Notes under the pieces: generated by a model
Seen by the model: only the letters and a program-made list of their open reading frames with translations
The model's database searches: none
Told to the model about the DNA's origin: nothing
Program-made: the position numbers and the translations under genes
Shown: one piece after another, positions 50,701 through 63,308 of the stretch
Layout of the letters: each line of letters starts with the position of its first letter
Numbering within the stretch: position 1 is the first letter of the stretch
Assembly: GCF_963662255.1 (NCBI RefSeq)
Contig: NW_026912178.1
Span: forward strand, 1,674,001 to 1,738,000
Reading direction: 5' to 3'
Source of the DNA: Cinclus cinclus
Lineage: Eukaryota > Chordata > Aves > Passeriformes > Cinclidae
DNA length: 64,000 nt

Positions 50701-52317
50701 ATGAAGGCCAAGAATCAAATGATTCATTGTGACATCAAGTGGCCTAAAAGGGCTTGGAATGCATTGTGACACCACAGAGGTTAAGAGAAGCAGGGAACCA
50801 TTGTGACCCAAGGGAGGCTAACAATCTAATGATCCCCTGTGACACCAGGGGTTGTTATAGGGCCAGGGATGAATTGTGAAAGCATGGGGCACAATAAATC
50901 ATGGAAATATTATGACACCATAGAGGCCAAGACTCAAATGATTCATTGTTACACCAAGTGGCCTAAAAGGGCATGGGATGCATTGTGACACCACAGAGGT
51001 TAAGAGAAGCAGGGAACCATTGTGACCCAATGCAGGCTAACAATCTAAGAATCCGTTTTGACACGAGGGGGCGCAAAAGGACCACGGATGAACTGTGACA
51101 GCATGGGGACCTATAGAAGCAAGGATCTATTATGACACCATGAAGGCCAAGAATCAAATGATTCATTGGGACATCAAGTGGCCTAAAAGGGCTTGGAATG
51201 CATTGTGACACCACAGAGGTTAAGAGAAGCAAGCAACCATTGTGACCCAAGGGAGGCTAACAATCTAATGATCCATTGTGACACCAGGGGTTGTAATAGG
51301 GCCAGGGATGAATTGTGAAAGCATGGAGCCCAAGAAAAACATGGAAACATTATGACACCATAGAGGCCAAGACTCAAATGATTCATTGTAACACCAAGTG
51401 GCCTAAAAGGTCATGGGACGCATTGTGACACCACAGGGGTTAAGAGAAGCAAGGAACCATTGTGACCCAATGCAGGCTAACAATCTAAGAATCCCTTTTG
51501 ACACCAGGGGGCTCAAAAGGACCACGGATGAACTGTGACAGCATGGGGACCTATAGAAGCAAGGATGTATTATGACACCATGAAGGCCAAGAATCAAATG
51601 ATTCATTGTGACATCAAGTGGCCTAAAAGGGCTTGGAATGCATTGTGACACCACAGAGGTTAAGAGAAGCAAGGAACCATTGTGACCCAAGGGAGGCTAA
51701 CAATCTAATGATCCATTGTGACACCAGGGTTTGTAATAGGGCCAGGGATGAATTGTGAAAGCATGGGGCCCAAGAAAAACATGGAAACATTATGACACCA
51801 TAGAGGCCAAGACTCAAATGATTCATTGTAACACCAAGTGGCCTAAAAGGGCATGGGATGCATTGTGACACCACAGAGGTTAAGAGAAGCAAGGAACCAT
51901 TGTGACCCAATGCAGGCTAACTATCCAAGATTCCCTTTTGACACCAGGGGGCGCAAAAGGACCACGGATGAACTGTGACAGCATGGGGACCTATAGAAGC
52001 AAGGATCTATTATGACACCATGAAGGCCAAGAATCAAATGATTCATTGTGACATCAAGTGGCCTAAAAGGGCTTGGAATGCATTGTGACACCACAGAGGT
52101 TAAGAGAAGCAGGGAACCATTGTGACCCAAGGGAGGCTAACAATCTAATGATCCCCTGTGACACCAGGGGTTGTTATAGGGCCAGGGATGAATTGTGAAA
52201 GCATGGGGCACAATAAATCATGGAAATATTATGACACCATAGAGGCCAAGACTCAAATGATTCATTGTTACACCAAGTGGCCTAAAAGGGCATGGGATGC
52301 ATTGTGACACCACAGAG
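47702..52317 (+). repeat. 26-monomer higher-order repeat, copy c (21 monomers)
   Basis: This matches 41,986-46,601 at a constant 5,716 bp offset, then leaves the pattern. From 52,099 the sequence follows the 12-monomer module instead, with the A1 monomer at the junction common to both. Private differences include GACTGAAATG and GGCCTCAAAGG near 48,300-48,330. Confidence 0.88.
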
Positions 52318-55300
52318 GTTAAGAGAAGCAGGGAACCATTGTGACCCAATGCAGGCTAACAATCTAAGAATCCCTTTTGACACCAGGGGGCGCAAAAGGA
52401 CCACGGATGAACTGTGACAGCATGGGGACCTATAGAAGCAAGGATCTATTATGACACCATGAAGGCCAAGAATCAAATGATTCATTGTGACATCAAGTGG
52501 CCTAAAAGGGCTTGGAATGCATTGTGACACCACAGAGGTTAAGAGAAGCAAGCAACCATTGTGACCCAAGGGAGGCTAACAATCTAATGATCCATTGTGA
52601 CACCAGGGGTTGTAATAGGGCCAGGGATGAATTGTGAAAGCATGGAGCCCAAGAAAAACATGGAAACATTATGACACCATAGAGGCCAAGACTCAAATGA
52701 TTCATTGTAACACCAAGTGGCCTAAAAGGTCATGGGACGCATTGTGACACCACAGGGGTTAAGAGAAGCAAGGAACCATTGTGACCCAATGCAGGCTAAC
52801 AATCTAAGAATCCCTTTTGACACCAGGGGGCTCAAAAGGACCACGGATGAACTGTGACAGCATGGGGACCTATAGAAGCAAGGATCTATTATGACACCAT
52901 GAAGGCCAAGAATCAAATGATTCATTGGGACATCAAGTGGCCTAAAAGGGCTTGGAATGCATTGTGACACCACAGAGGTTAAGAGAAGCAAGGAACCATT
53001 GTGACCCAAGGGAGGCTAACAATCTAATGATCCCCAGTGACACCAGGGGTTGTAATAGGGCCAGGGATGAATTGTGAAAGCATGGAGCCCAAGAAAAACA
53101 TGGAAACATTATGACACCATAGAGGCCAAGACTCAAATGATTCATTGTAACACCAAGTGGCCTAAAAGGGCATGGGACGCATTGTGACACCACAGGGGTT
53201 AAGAGAAGCAAGGAACCATTGTGACCCAATGTAGGCTAACAATCTAAGAATCCCTTTTGACACCAGGGGGCTCAAAAGGACCACGGATGAACTGTGACAG
53301 CATGAGGACCTATAGAAGCAAGGATCTATTATGACACCATGAAGGCCAAGAATCAAATGATTCATTGTGACATCAAGTGGCCTAAAAGGGCTTGGAATGA
53401 ATTGTGACACCACAGAGGTTAAGAGAAGCAAGGAACCATTGTGACCCAAGGGAGGCTAACAATCTAATGATCCATTGTGACACCAGGGGTTGTAATAGGG
53501 CCAGGGATGAATTGTGAAAGCATGGGGACCAAGAAAAACATGGAAACATTATGACACCATAGAGGCCAAGACTCAAATGATTCATTGTAACACCAAGTGG
53601 ACTAAAAGGTCATGGGACGCATTGTGACACCACAGAGGTTAAGAGAAGCAAGGAACCATTGTGACCCAATGCAGGCTAACTATCTAAGATTTCCTTTTGA
53701 CACCAGGGGACGCAAAAGGACCACAGATGAACTGTGTCAGCATGGGGACCTATAGAAGCAAGGATCTATTATGACACCATGAAGGCCAAGAATCAAATGA
53801 TTCATTGTGACATCAAGTGGCCTAAAAGGGCTTGGAATGCATTGTGACACCACAGAGGTTAAGAGAAGCAAGGAACCATTGTGACCCAAGGGAGGCTTAC
53901 AATCTAATGATCCATTGTGACACCAGGGGTTGTAATAGGGCCAGGGATGAATTGTGAAAGCATGGAGCCCAAAAAAACATGGAAACATTTTGACACCATA
54001 GAGGCCAAGACTCAAATGATTCATTGTAACACCAAGTGGCCTAAAAGGGCATGGGATGCATTGTGACACCACAGAGGTTAAGAGAAGCAAGGAACCATTG
54101 TGACCCAATGCAGGCTAACTATCCAAGATTCCCTTTTGACACCAGGGGGCTCAAAAGGACCACGGATGAACTGTGACAGCATGGGGACCTATAGAAGCAA
54201 GGATTTATTATGACACCATGAAGGCCAAGAATCAAATGATTCATTGTGACATCAAGTGGCCTAAAAGGGCTTGGAATGCATTGTGACACCACAGAGGTTA
54301 AGAGAAGCAGGGAACCATTGTGACCCAAGGGAGGCTAACAATCTAATGATCCATTGTGACACCAGGGGTTGTAATAGGGCCAGGGATGAATTGTGAAAGC
54401 ATGGGGCACAATAAATCATGGAAATATTATGACACCATAGAGGCCAAGACTCAAATGATTCATTGTTACACCAAGTGGCCTAAAAGGGCATGGGATGCAT
54501 TGTGACACCACAGAGGTTAAGAGAAGCAGGGAACCATTGTGACCCAATGCAGGCTAACAATCTAAGAATCCCTTTTGACACCAGGGGGCTCAAAAGGACC
54601 ACGGATGAACTGTGACAGCATGGGGACCTATAGAAGCAAGGATCTATTATGACACCATGAAGGCCAAGAATCAAATGATTCATTGTGACATCAAGTGGCC
54701 TAAAAGGGCTTGGAATGCATTGTGACACCACAGAGGTTAAGAGAAGCAAGCAACCATTGTGACCAAAGGGAGGCTAACAATCTAATGATCCATTGTGACA
54801 CCAGGGGTTGTAATAGGGCCAGGGATGAATTGTGAAAGCATGGAGCCCAAGAAAAACATGGAAACATTATGACACCATAGAGGCCAAGACTCAAATGATT
54901 CATTGTAACACCAAGTGACCTAAAAGGGCATGGGACGCATTGTGACACCACAGGGGTTAAGAGAAGCAAGGAACCATTGTGACCCAATGTAGGCTAACAA
55001 TCTAAGAATCCCTTTTGACACCAGGGGGCTCAAAAGGACCACGGATGAACTGTGACAGCATGGGGACCTATAGAAGCAAGGATCTATTATGACACCATGA
55101 AGGCCAAGAATCAAATGATTCATTGTGACATCAAGTGGCCTAAAAGGGCTTGGAATGCATTGTGACACCACAGAGGTTAAGAGAAGCAAGGAACCATTGT
55201 GACCCAAGGGAGGCTAACAATCTAATGATCCATTGTGACACCAGGGTTTGTAATAGGGCCAGGGATGAATTGTGAAAGCATGGGGCCCAAGAAAAACATG

Positions 55301-55615
55301 GAAACATTATGACACCATAGAGGCCAAGACTCAAATGATTCATTGTAACACCAAGTGGCCTAAAAGGGCATGGGATGCATTGTGACACCACAGAGGTTAA
55401 GAGAAGCAAGGAACCATTGTGACCCAATGCAGGCTAACTATCCAAGATTCCCTTTTGACACCACGGGGCGCAAAAGGACCACGGATGAACTGTGACAGCA
55501 TGGGGACCTATAGAAGCAAGGATCTATTATGACACCATGAAGGCCAAGAATCAAATGATTCATTGTGACATCAAGTGGCCTAAAAGGGCTTGGAATGCAT
55601 TGTGACACCACAGAG
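52099..55615 (+). repeat. 16-monomer higher-order repeat, eastern copy 1 (3,517 bp)
   Basis: The first ten monomers (52,099-54,296) match 39,788-41,985 at an offset of 12,311 bp, including GATCCCCAGTGACACC, TGGACTAAAAGG and CTGTGTCAGC. The remaining six have GTGACCAAAGG and AAGTGACCTAAAAGG. It is repeated immediately downstream. This 16-mer is not the same as the one at 11,211. Confidence 0.88.
54297..54515 (+). repeat. Chimeric A monomer: A2 start, A1 end
   Basis: The second subunit reads GATCCATTGTGACACC (A2) but the third reads CACAATAAATC (A1). The hairpin left arm is therefore missing from an otherwise A1 monomer. The equivalent monomer 3,517 bp downstream is a normal A1 with CCCCTG, so the copies differ by a conversion tract. 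Confidence 0.8.
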
Positions 55616-58600
55616 GTTAAGAGAAGCAGGGAACCATTGTGACCCAAGGGAGGCTAACAATCTAATGATCCCCTGTGACACCAGGGGTTGTTATAGGGCC
55701 AGGGATGAATTGTGAAAGCATGGGGCACAATAAATCATGGAAATATTATGACACCATAGAGGCCAAGACTCAAATGATTCATTGTTACACCAAGTGGCCT
55801 AAAAGGGCATGGGATGCATTGTGACACCACAGAGGTTAAGAGAAGCAGGGAACCATTGTGACCCAATGCAGGCTAACAATCTAAGAATCCCTTTTGACAC
55901 CAGGGGGCGCAAAAGGACCACGGATGAACTGTGACAGCATGGGGACCTATAGAAGCAAGGATCTATTATGACACCATGAAGGCCAAGAATCAAATGATTC
56001 TTTGTGACATCAAGTGGCCTAAAAGGGCTTGGAATGCATTGTGACACCACAGAGGTTAAGAGAAGCAAGGAACCATTGTGACCCAAGGGAGGCTAACAAT
56101 CTAATGATCCATTGTGACACCAGGGGTTGTAATAGGGCCAGGGATGAATTGTGAAAGCATGGAGCCCAAGAAAAACATGGAAACATTATGACACCATAGA
56201 GGCCAAGACTCAAATGATTCATTGTAACACCAAGTGGCCTAAAAGGTCATGGGACGCATTGTGACACCACAGGGGTTAAGAGAAGCAAGGAACCATTGTG
56301 ACCCAATGCAGGCTAACAATCTAAGAATCCCTTTTGACACCAGGGGGCTCAAAAGGACCACGGATGAACTGTGACAGCATGGGGACCTATAGAAGCAAGG
56401 ATCTATTATGACACCATGAAGGCCAAGAATCAAATGATTCATTGGGACATCAAGTGGCCTAAAAGGGCTTGGAATGCATTGTGACACCACAGAGGTTAAG
56501 AGAAGCAAGGAACCATTGTGACCCAAGGGAGGCTAACAATCTAATGATCCCCAGTGACACCAGGGGTTGTAATAGGGCCAGGGATGAATTGTGAAAGCAT
56601 GGAGCCCAAGAAAAACATGGAAACATTATGACACCATAGAGGCCAAGACTCAAATGATTCATTGTAACACCAAGTGGCCTAAAAGGGCATGGGACGCATT
56701 GTGACACCACAGGGGTTAAGAGAAGCAAGGAACCATTGTGACCCAATGTAGGCTAACAATCTAAGAATCCCTTTTGACACCAGGGGGCTCAAAAGGACCA
56801 CGGATGAACTGTGACAGCATGAGGACCTATAGAAGCAAGGATCTATTATGACACCATGAAGGCCAAGAATCAAATGATTCATTGTGACATCAAGTGGCCT
56901 AAAAGGGCTTGGAATGAATTGTGACACCACAGAGGTTAAGAGAAGCAAGGAACCATTGTGACCCAAGGGAGGCTAACAATCTAATGATCCATTGTGACAC
57001 CAGGGGTTGTAATAGGGCCAGGGATGAATTGTGAAAGCATGGGGACCAAGAAAAACATGGAAACATTATGACACCATAGAGGCCAAGACTCAAATGATTC
57101 ATTGTAACACCAAGTGGACTAAAAGGTCATGGGACGCATTGTGACACCACAGAGGTTAAGAGAAGCAAGGAACCATTGTGACCCAATGCAGGCTAACTAT
57201 CTAAGATTCCCTTTTGACACCAGGGGACGCAAAAGGACCACAGATGAACTGTGTCAGCATGGGGACCTATAGAAGCAAGGATCTATTATGACACCATGAA
57301 GGCCAAGAATCAAATGATTCATTGTGACATCAAGTGGCCTAAAAGGGCTTGGAATGCATTGTGACACCACAGAGGTTAAGAGAAGCAAGGAACCATTGTG
57401 ACCCAAGGGAGGCTTACAATCTAATGATCCATTGTGACACCAGGGGTTGTAATAGGGCCAGGGATGAATTGTGAAAGCATGGAGCCCAAAAAAACATGGA
57501 AACATTTTGACACCATAGAGGCCAAGACTCAAATGATTCATTGTAACACCAAGTGGCCTAAAAGGGCATGGGATGCATTGTGACACCACAGAGGTTAAGA
57601 GAAGCAAGGAACCATTGTGACCCAATGCAGGCTAACTATCCAAGATTCCCTTTTGACACCAGGGGGCGCAAAAGGACCACGGATGAACTGTGACAGCATG
57701 GCGACCTATAGAAGCAAGGATTTATTATGACACCATGAAGGCCAAGAATCAAATGATTCATTATGACATCAAGTGGCCTAAAAGGGCTTGGAATGCATTG
57801 TGACACCACAGAGGTTAAGAGAAGCAGGGAACCATTGTGACCCAAGGGAGGCTAACAATCTAATGATCCCCTGTGACACCAGGGGTTTTTATAGGGCCAG
57901 GGATGAATTGTGAAAGCATGGGGCACAATAAATCATGGAAATATTATGACACCATAGAGGCCAAGACTCAAATGATTCATTGTTACACCAAGTGGCCTAA
58001 AAGGGCATGGGATGCATTGTGACACCACAGAGGTTAAGAGAAGCAGGGAACCATTGTGACCCAATGCAGGCTAACAATCTAAGAATCCCTTTTGACACCA
58101 GGGGGCGCAAAAGGACCACGGATGAACTGTGACAGCATGGGGACCTATAGAAGCAAGGATCTATTATGACACCATGAAGGCCAAGAATCAAATGATTCAT
58201 TGGGACATCAAGTGGCCTAAAAGGGCTTGGAATGCATTGTGACACCACAGAGGTTAAGAGAAGCAAGCAACCATTGTGACCAAAGGGAGGCTAACAATCT
58301 AATGATCCATTGTGACACCAGGGGTTGTAATAGGGCCAGGGATGAATTGTGAAAGCATGGAGCCCAAGAAAAACATGGAAACATTATGACACCATAGAGG
58401 CCAAGACTCAAATGATTCATTGTAACACCAAGTGACCTAAAAGGGCATGGGACGCATTGTGACACCACAGGGGTTAAGAGAAGCAAGGAACCATTGTGAC
58501 CCAATGTAGGCTAACAATCTAAGAATCCCTTTTGACACCAGGGGGCTCAAAAGGACCACGGATGAACTGTGACAGCATGGGGACCTATAGAAGCAAGGAT

Positions 58601-58692
58601 CTATTATGACACCATGAAGGCCAAGAATCAAATGATTCATTGGGACATCAAGTGGCCCAAAAGGGCTTGGAATGCATTGTGACACCACAGAG
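55616..58692 (+). repeat. 16-monomer higher-order repeat, eastern copy 2 (14 monomers)
   Basis: This matches 52,099-55,175 at a constant offset of 3,517 bp. It shares GGAATGAATTGTGAC near 53,395 and 56,912, CTGTGTCAGC, GTGACCAAAGG and AAGTGACCTAAAAGG. The last two monomers of the unit are replaced after 58,692 by A2 and B3 forms. Confidence 0.87.
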
Positions 58693-59132
58693 GTTAAGAG
58701 AAGCAAGCAACCATTGTGACCCAAGGGAGGCTAACAATCTAATGATCCATTGTGACACCAGGGGTTGTAATAGGGCCAGGGATGAATTGTGAAAGCATGG
58801 AGCCCAAGAAAAACATGGAAGCATTATGACACCATAGAGGCCAAGACTCAAATGATTCATTGTAACACCAAGTGGCCTAAAAGGGCATGGGACGCATTGT
58901 GACACCACAGGGGTTAAGAGAAGCAAGGAACCATTGTGACCCAATGTAGGCTAACAATCTAAGAATCCCTTTTGACACCAGGGGGCTCAAAAGGACCACG
59001 GATGAACTGTGACAGCATGAGGACCTATAGAAGCAAGGATCTATTATGACACCATGAAGGCCAAGAATCAAATGATTCATTGTGACATCAAGTGGCCTAA
59101 AAGGGCTTGGAATGCATTGTGACACCACAGAG

Positions 59133-59351
59133 GTTAAGAGAAGCAAGCAACCATTGTGACCCAAGGGAGGCTAACAATCTAATGATCCATTGTGACACCA
59201 GGGGTTGTAATAGGGCCAGGGATGAATTGTGAAAGCATGGGGCACAATAAATCATGGAAATATTATGACACCATAGAGGCCAAGACTCAAATGATTCATT
59301 GTTACACCAAGTGGCCTAAAAGGGCATGGGATGCATTGTGACACCACAGAG
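59133..59351 (+). repeat. Chimeric A monomer: A2 start, A1 end
   Basis: It starts GCAAGCAACC with GATCCATTG as in A2, then has CACAATAAATC and GTTACACC as in A1. This is the same kind of junction as 54,297-54,515 but in different surroundings, so it may be an independent exchange. Confidence 0.77.
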
Positions 59352-62208
59352 GTTAAGAGAAGCAGGGAACCATTGTGACCCAATGCAGGCTAACAATCTA
59401 AGAATCCCTTTTGACACCAGGGGGCGCAAAAGGACCACGGATGAACTGTGACAGCATGGGGACCTATAGAAGCAAGGATCTATTATGACACCATGAAGGC
59501 CAAGAATCAAATGATTCATTGGGACATCAAGTGGCCTAAAAGGGCTTGGAATGCATTGTGACACCACAGAGGTTAAGAGAAGCAAGGAACCATTGTGACC
59601 CAAGGGAGGCTTACAATCTAATGATCCATTGTGACACCAGGGGTTGTAATAGGGCCAGGGATGAATTGTGAAAGCATGGAGCCCAAAAAAACATGGAAAC
59701 ATTATGACACCATAGAGGCCAAGACTCAAATGATTCATTGTAACACCAAGTGGCCTAAAAGGGCATGGGATGCATTGTGACACCACAGAGGTTAAGAGAA
59801 GCAAGGAACCATTGTGACCCAATGCAGGCTAACTATCCAAGATTCCCTTTTGACACCAGGGGGCGCAAAAGGACCACGGATGAACTGTGACAGCATGGGG
59901 ACCTATAGAAGCAAGGATTTATTATGACACCATGAAGGCCAAGAATCAAATGATTCATTGGGACATCAAGTGGCCTAAAAGGGCTTGGAATGCATTGTGA
60001 CACCACAGAGGTTAAGAGAAGCAGGGAACCATTGTGACCCAAGGGAGGCTAACAATCTAATGATCCCCTGTGACACCAGGGGTTGTTATAGGGCCAGGGA
60101 TGAATTGTGAAAGCATGGGGCACAATAAATCATGGAAATATTATGACACCATAGAGGCCAAGACTCAAATGATTCATTGTTACACCAAGTGGCCTAAAAG
60201 GGCATGGGATGCATTGTGACACCACAGAGGTTAAGAGAAGTAGGGAACCATTGTGACCCAATGCAGGCTAACAATCTAAGAATCCCTTTTGACACCAGGG
60301 GGCGCAAAAGGACCACGGATGAACTGTGACAGCATGGGGACCTATAGAAGCAAGGATCTATTATGACACCATGAAGGCCAAGAATCAAATGATTCATTGT
60401 GACATCAAGTGGCCTAAAAGGGCTTGGAATGCATTGTGACACCACAGAGGTTAAGAGAAGCAAGCAACCATTGTGACCCAAGGGAGGCTAACAATCTAAT
60501 GATCCATTGTGACACCAGGGGTTGTAATAGGGCCAGGGATGAATTGTGAAAGCATGGAGCCCAAGAAAAACATGGAAGCATTATGACACCATAGAGGCCA
60601 AGACTCAAATGATTCATTGTAACACCAAGTGGCCTAAAAGGGCATGGGACGCATTGTGACACCACAGGGGTTAAGAGAAGCAAGGAACCATTGTGACCCA
60701 ATGTAGGCTAACAATCTAAGAATCCCTTTTGACACCAGGGGGCTCAAAAGGACCACGGATGAACTGTGACAGCATGAGGACCTATAGAAGCAAGGATCTA
60801 TTATGACACCATGAAGGCCAAGAATCAAATGATTCATTGTGACATCAAGTGGCCTAAAAGGGCTTGGAATGCATTGTGACACCACAGAGGTTAAGAGAAG
60901 CAGGGAACCATTGTGACCCAAGGGAGGCTAACAATCTAATGATCCCCTGTGACACCAGGGGTTGTTATAGGGCCAGGGATGAATTGTGAAAGCATGGGGC
61001 ACAATAAATCATGGAAATATTATGACACCATAGAGGCCAAGACTCAAATGATTCATTGTTACACCAAGTGGCCTAAAAGGGCATGGGATGCATTGTGACA
61101 CCACAGAGGTTAAGAGAAGCAGGGAACCATTGTGACCCAATGCAGGCTAACAATCTAAGAATCCGTTTTGACACCAGGGGGCGCAAAAGGACCACGGATG
61201 AACTGTGACAGCATGGGGACCTATAGAAGCAAGGATCTATTATGACACCATGAAGGCCAAGAATCAAATGATTCATTGGGACATCAAGTGGCCTAAAAGG
61301 GCTTGGAATGCATTGTGACACCACAGAGGTTAAGAGAAGCAAGCAACCATTGTGACCAAAGGGAGGCTAACAATCTAATGATCCATTGTGACACCAGGGG
61401 TTGTAATAGGGCCAGGGATGAATTGTGAAAGCATGGAGCCCAAGAAAAACATGGAAACATTATGACACCATAGAGGCCAAGACTCAAATGATTCATTGTA
61501 ACACCAAGTGGCCTAAAAGGGCATGGGACGCATTGTGACACCACAGGGGTTAAGAGAAGCAAGGAACCATTGTGACCCAATGTAGGCTAACAATCTAAGA
61601 ATCCCTTTTGACACCAGGGGGCTCAAAAGGACCACGGATGAACTGTGACAGCATGGGGACCTATAGAAGCAAGGATCTATTATGACACCATGAAGGCCAA
61701 GAATCAAATGATTCATTGTGACATCAAGTGGCCTAAAAGGGCTTGGAATGCATTGTGACACCACAGAGGTTAAGAGAAGCAAGGAACCATTGTGACCCAA
61801 GGGAGGCTAACAATCTAATGATCCATTGTGACACCAGGGGTTGTAATAGGGCCAGGGATGAATTGTGAAAGCATGGAGCCCAAGAAAAACATGGAAGCAT
61901 TATGACACCATAGAGGCCAAGACTCAAATGATTCATTGTAACACCAAGTGGCCTAAAAGGGCATGGGACGCATTGTGACACCACAGGGGTTAAGAGAAGC
62001 AAGGAACCATTGTGACCCAATGCAGGCTAACAATCTAAGAATCCGTTTTGACACCAGGGGGCTCAAAAGGACCACGGATGAACTGTGACAGCATGAGGAC
62101 CTATAGAAGCAAGGATCTATTATGACACCATGAAGGCCAAGAATCAAATGATTCATTGTGACATCAAGTGGCCTAAAAGGGCTTGGAATGCATTGTGACA
62201 CCACAGAG

Positions 62209-62428
62209 GTTAAGAGAAGCAAGCAACCATTGTGACCCAAGGGAGGCTAACAATCTAATGATCCCCTGTGACACCAGGGGTTGTAATAGGGCCAGGGATG
62301 AATTGTGAAAGCATGGAGCCCAAGAAAAACATGGAAACATTATGACACCATAGAGGCCAAGACTCAAATGATTCATTGTAACACCAAGTGGCCTAAAAGG
62401 GCATGGGACGCATTGTGACACCACAGGG
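62209..62428 (+). repeat. Chimeric A monomer: A1 start, A2 end
   Basis: This is the reciprocal of the other A chimeras. The hairpin CCCCTG...CAGGGG is present, but the next subunit is A2 (GAGCCCAAGAAAAACATGG). The exchange lies between about monomer positions 75 and 100. Confidence 0.77.
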
Positions 62429-62868
62429 GTTAAGAGAAGCAAGGAACCATTGTGACCCAATGTAGGCTAACAATCTAAGAATCCCTTTTGACACCAGGGG
62501 GCTCAAAAGGATCACGGATGAACTGTGACAGCATGAGGACCTATAGAAGCAAGGATCTATTATGACACCATGAAGGCCAAGAATCAAATGATTCATTGTG
62601 ACATCAAGTGGCCTAAAAGGGCTTGGAATGCATTGTGACACCACAGAGGTTAAGAGAAGCAAGCAACCATTGTGACCCAAGGGAGGCTAACAATCTAATG
62701 ATCCATTGTGACACCAGGGGTTGTAATAGGGCCAGGGATGAATTGTGAAAGCATGGGGCCCAAGAAAAACATGGAAACATTATGACACCATAGAGGCCAA
62801 GACTCAAATGATTCACTGTAACACCAAGTGGCCTAAAAGGGCATGGGATGCATTGTGACACCACAGAG

Positions 62869-63308
62869 GTTAAGAGAAGCAAGGAACCATTGTGACCCAA
62901 TGCAGGCTAACTATCTAAGATTCCCTTTTGACACCAGGGGACGCAAAAGGACCACAGATGAACTGTGACAGCATGGGGACCTATAGAAGCAAGGATCTAT
63001 TATGACACCATGAAGGCCAAGAATCAAATGATTCATTGTGACATCAAGTGGCCTAAAAGGGCTTGGAATGCATTGTGACACCACAGAGGTTAAGAGAAGC
63101 AAGGAACCATTGTGACCCAATGTAGGCTAACAATCTAAGAATCCCTTTTGACACCAGGGGGCTCAAAAGGACCACGGATGAACTGTGACAGCATGAGGAC
63201 CTATAGAAGCAAGGATCTATTATGACACCATGAAGGCCAAGAATCAAATGATTCATTGTGACATCAAGTGGCCTAAAAGGGCTTGGAATGCATTGTGACA
63301 CCACAGAG
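62869..63308 (+). repeat. B-B pair near the right end
   Basis: A B4 monomer (AACTATCTAAG, GGGGACGC, CCACAGATG) is followed directly by a B3 monomer (CCAATGTAGGC, GGGGGCTC, CATGAGGACC). The subfamily pairing differs from the pair at 9,891-10,330 and its copies, so this is a separate register shift. Confidence 0.87.
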
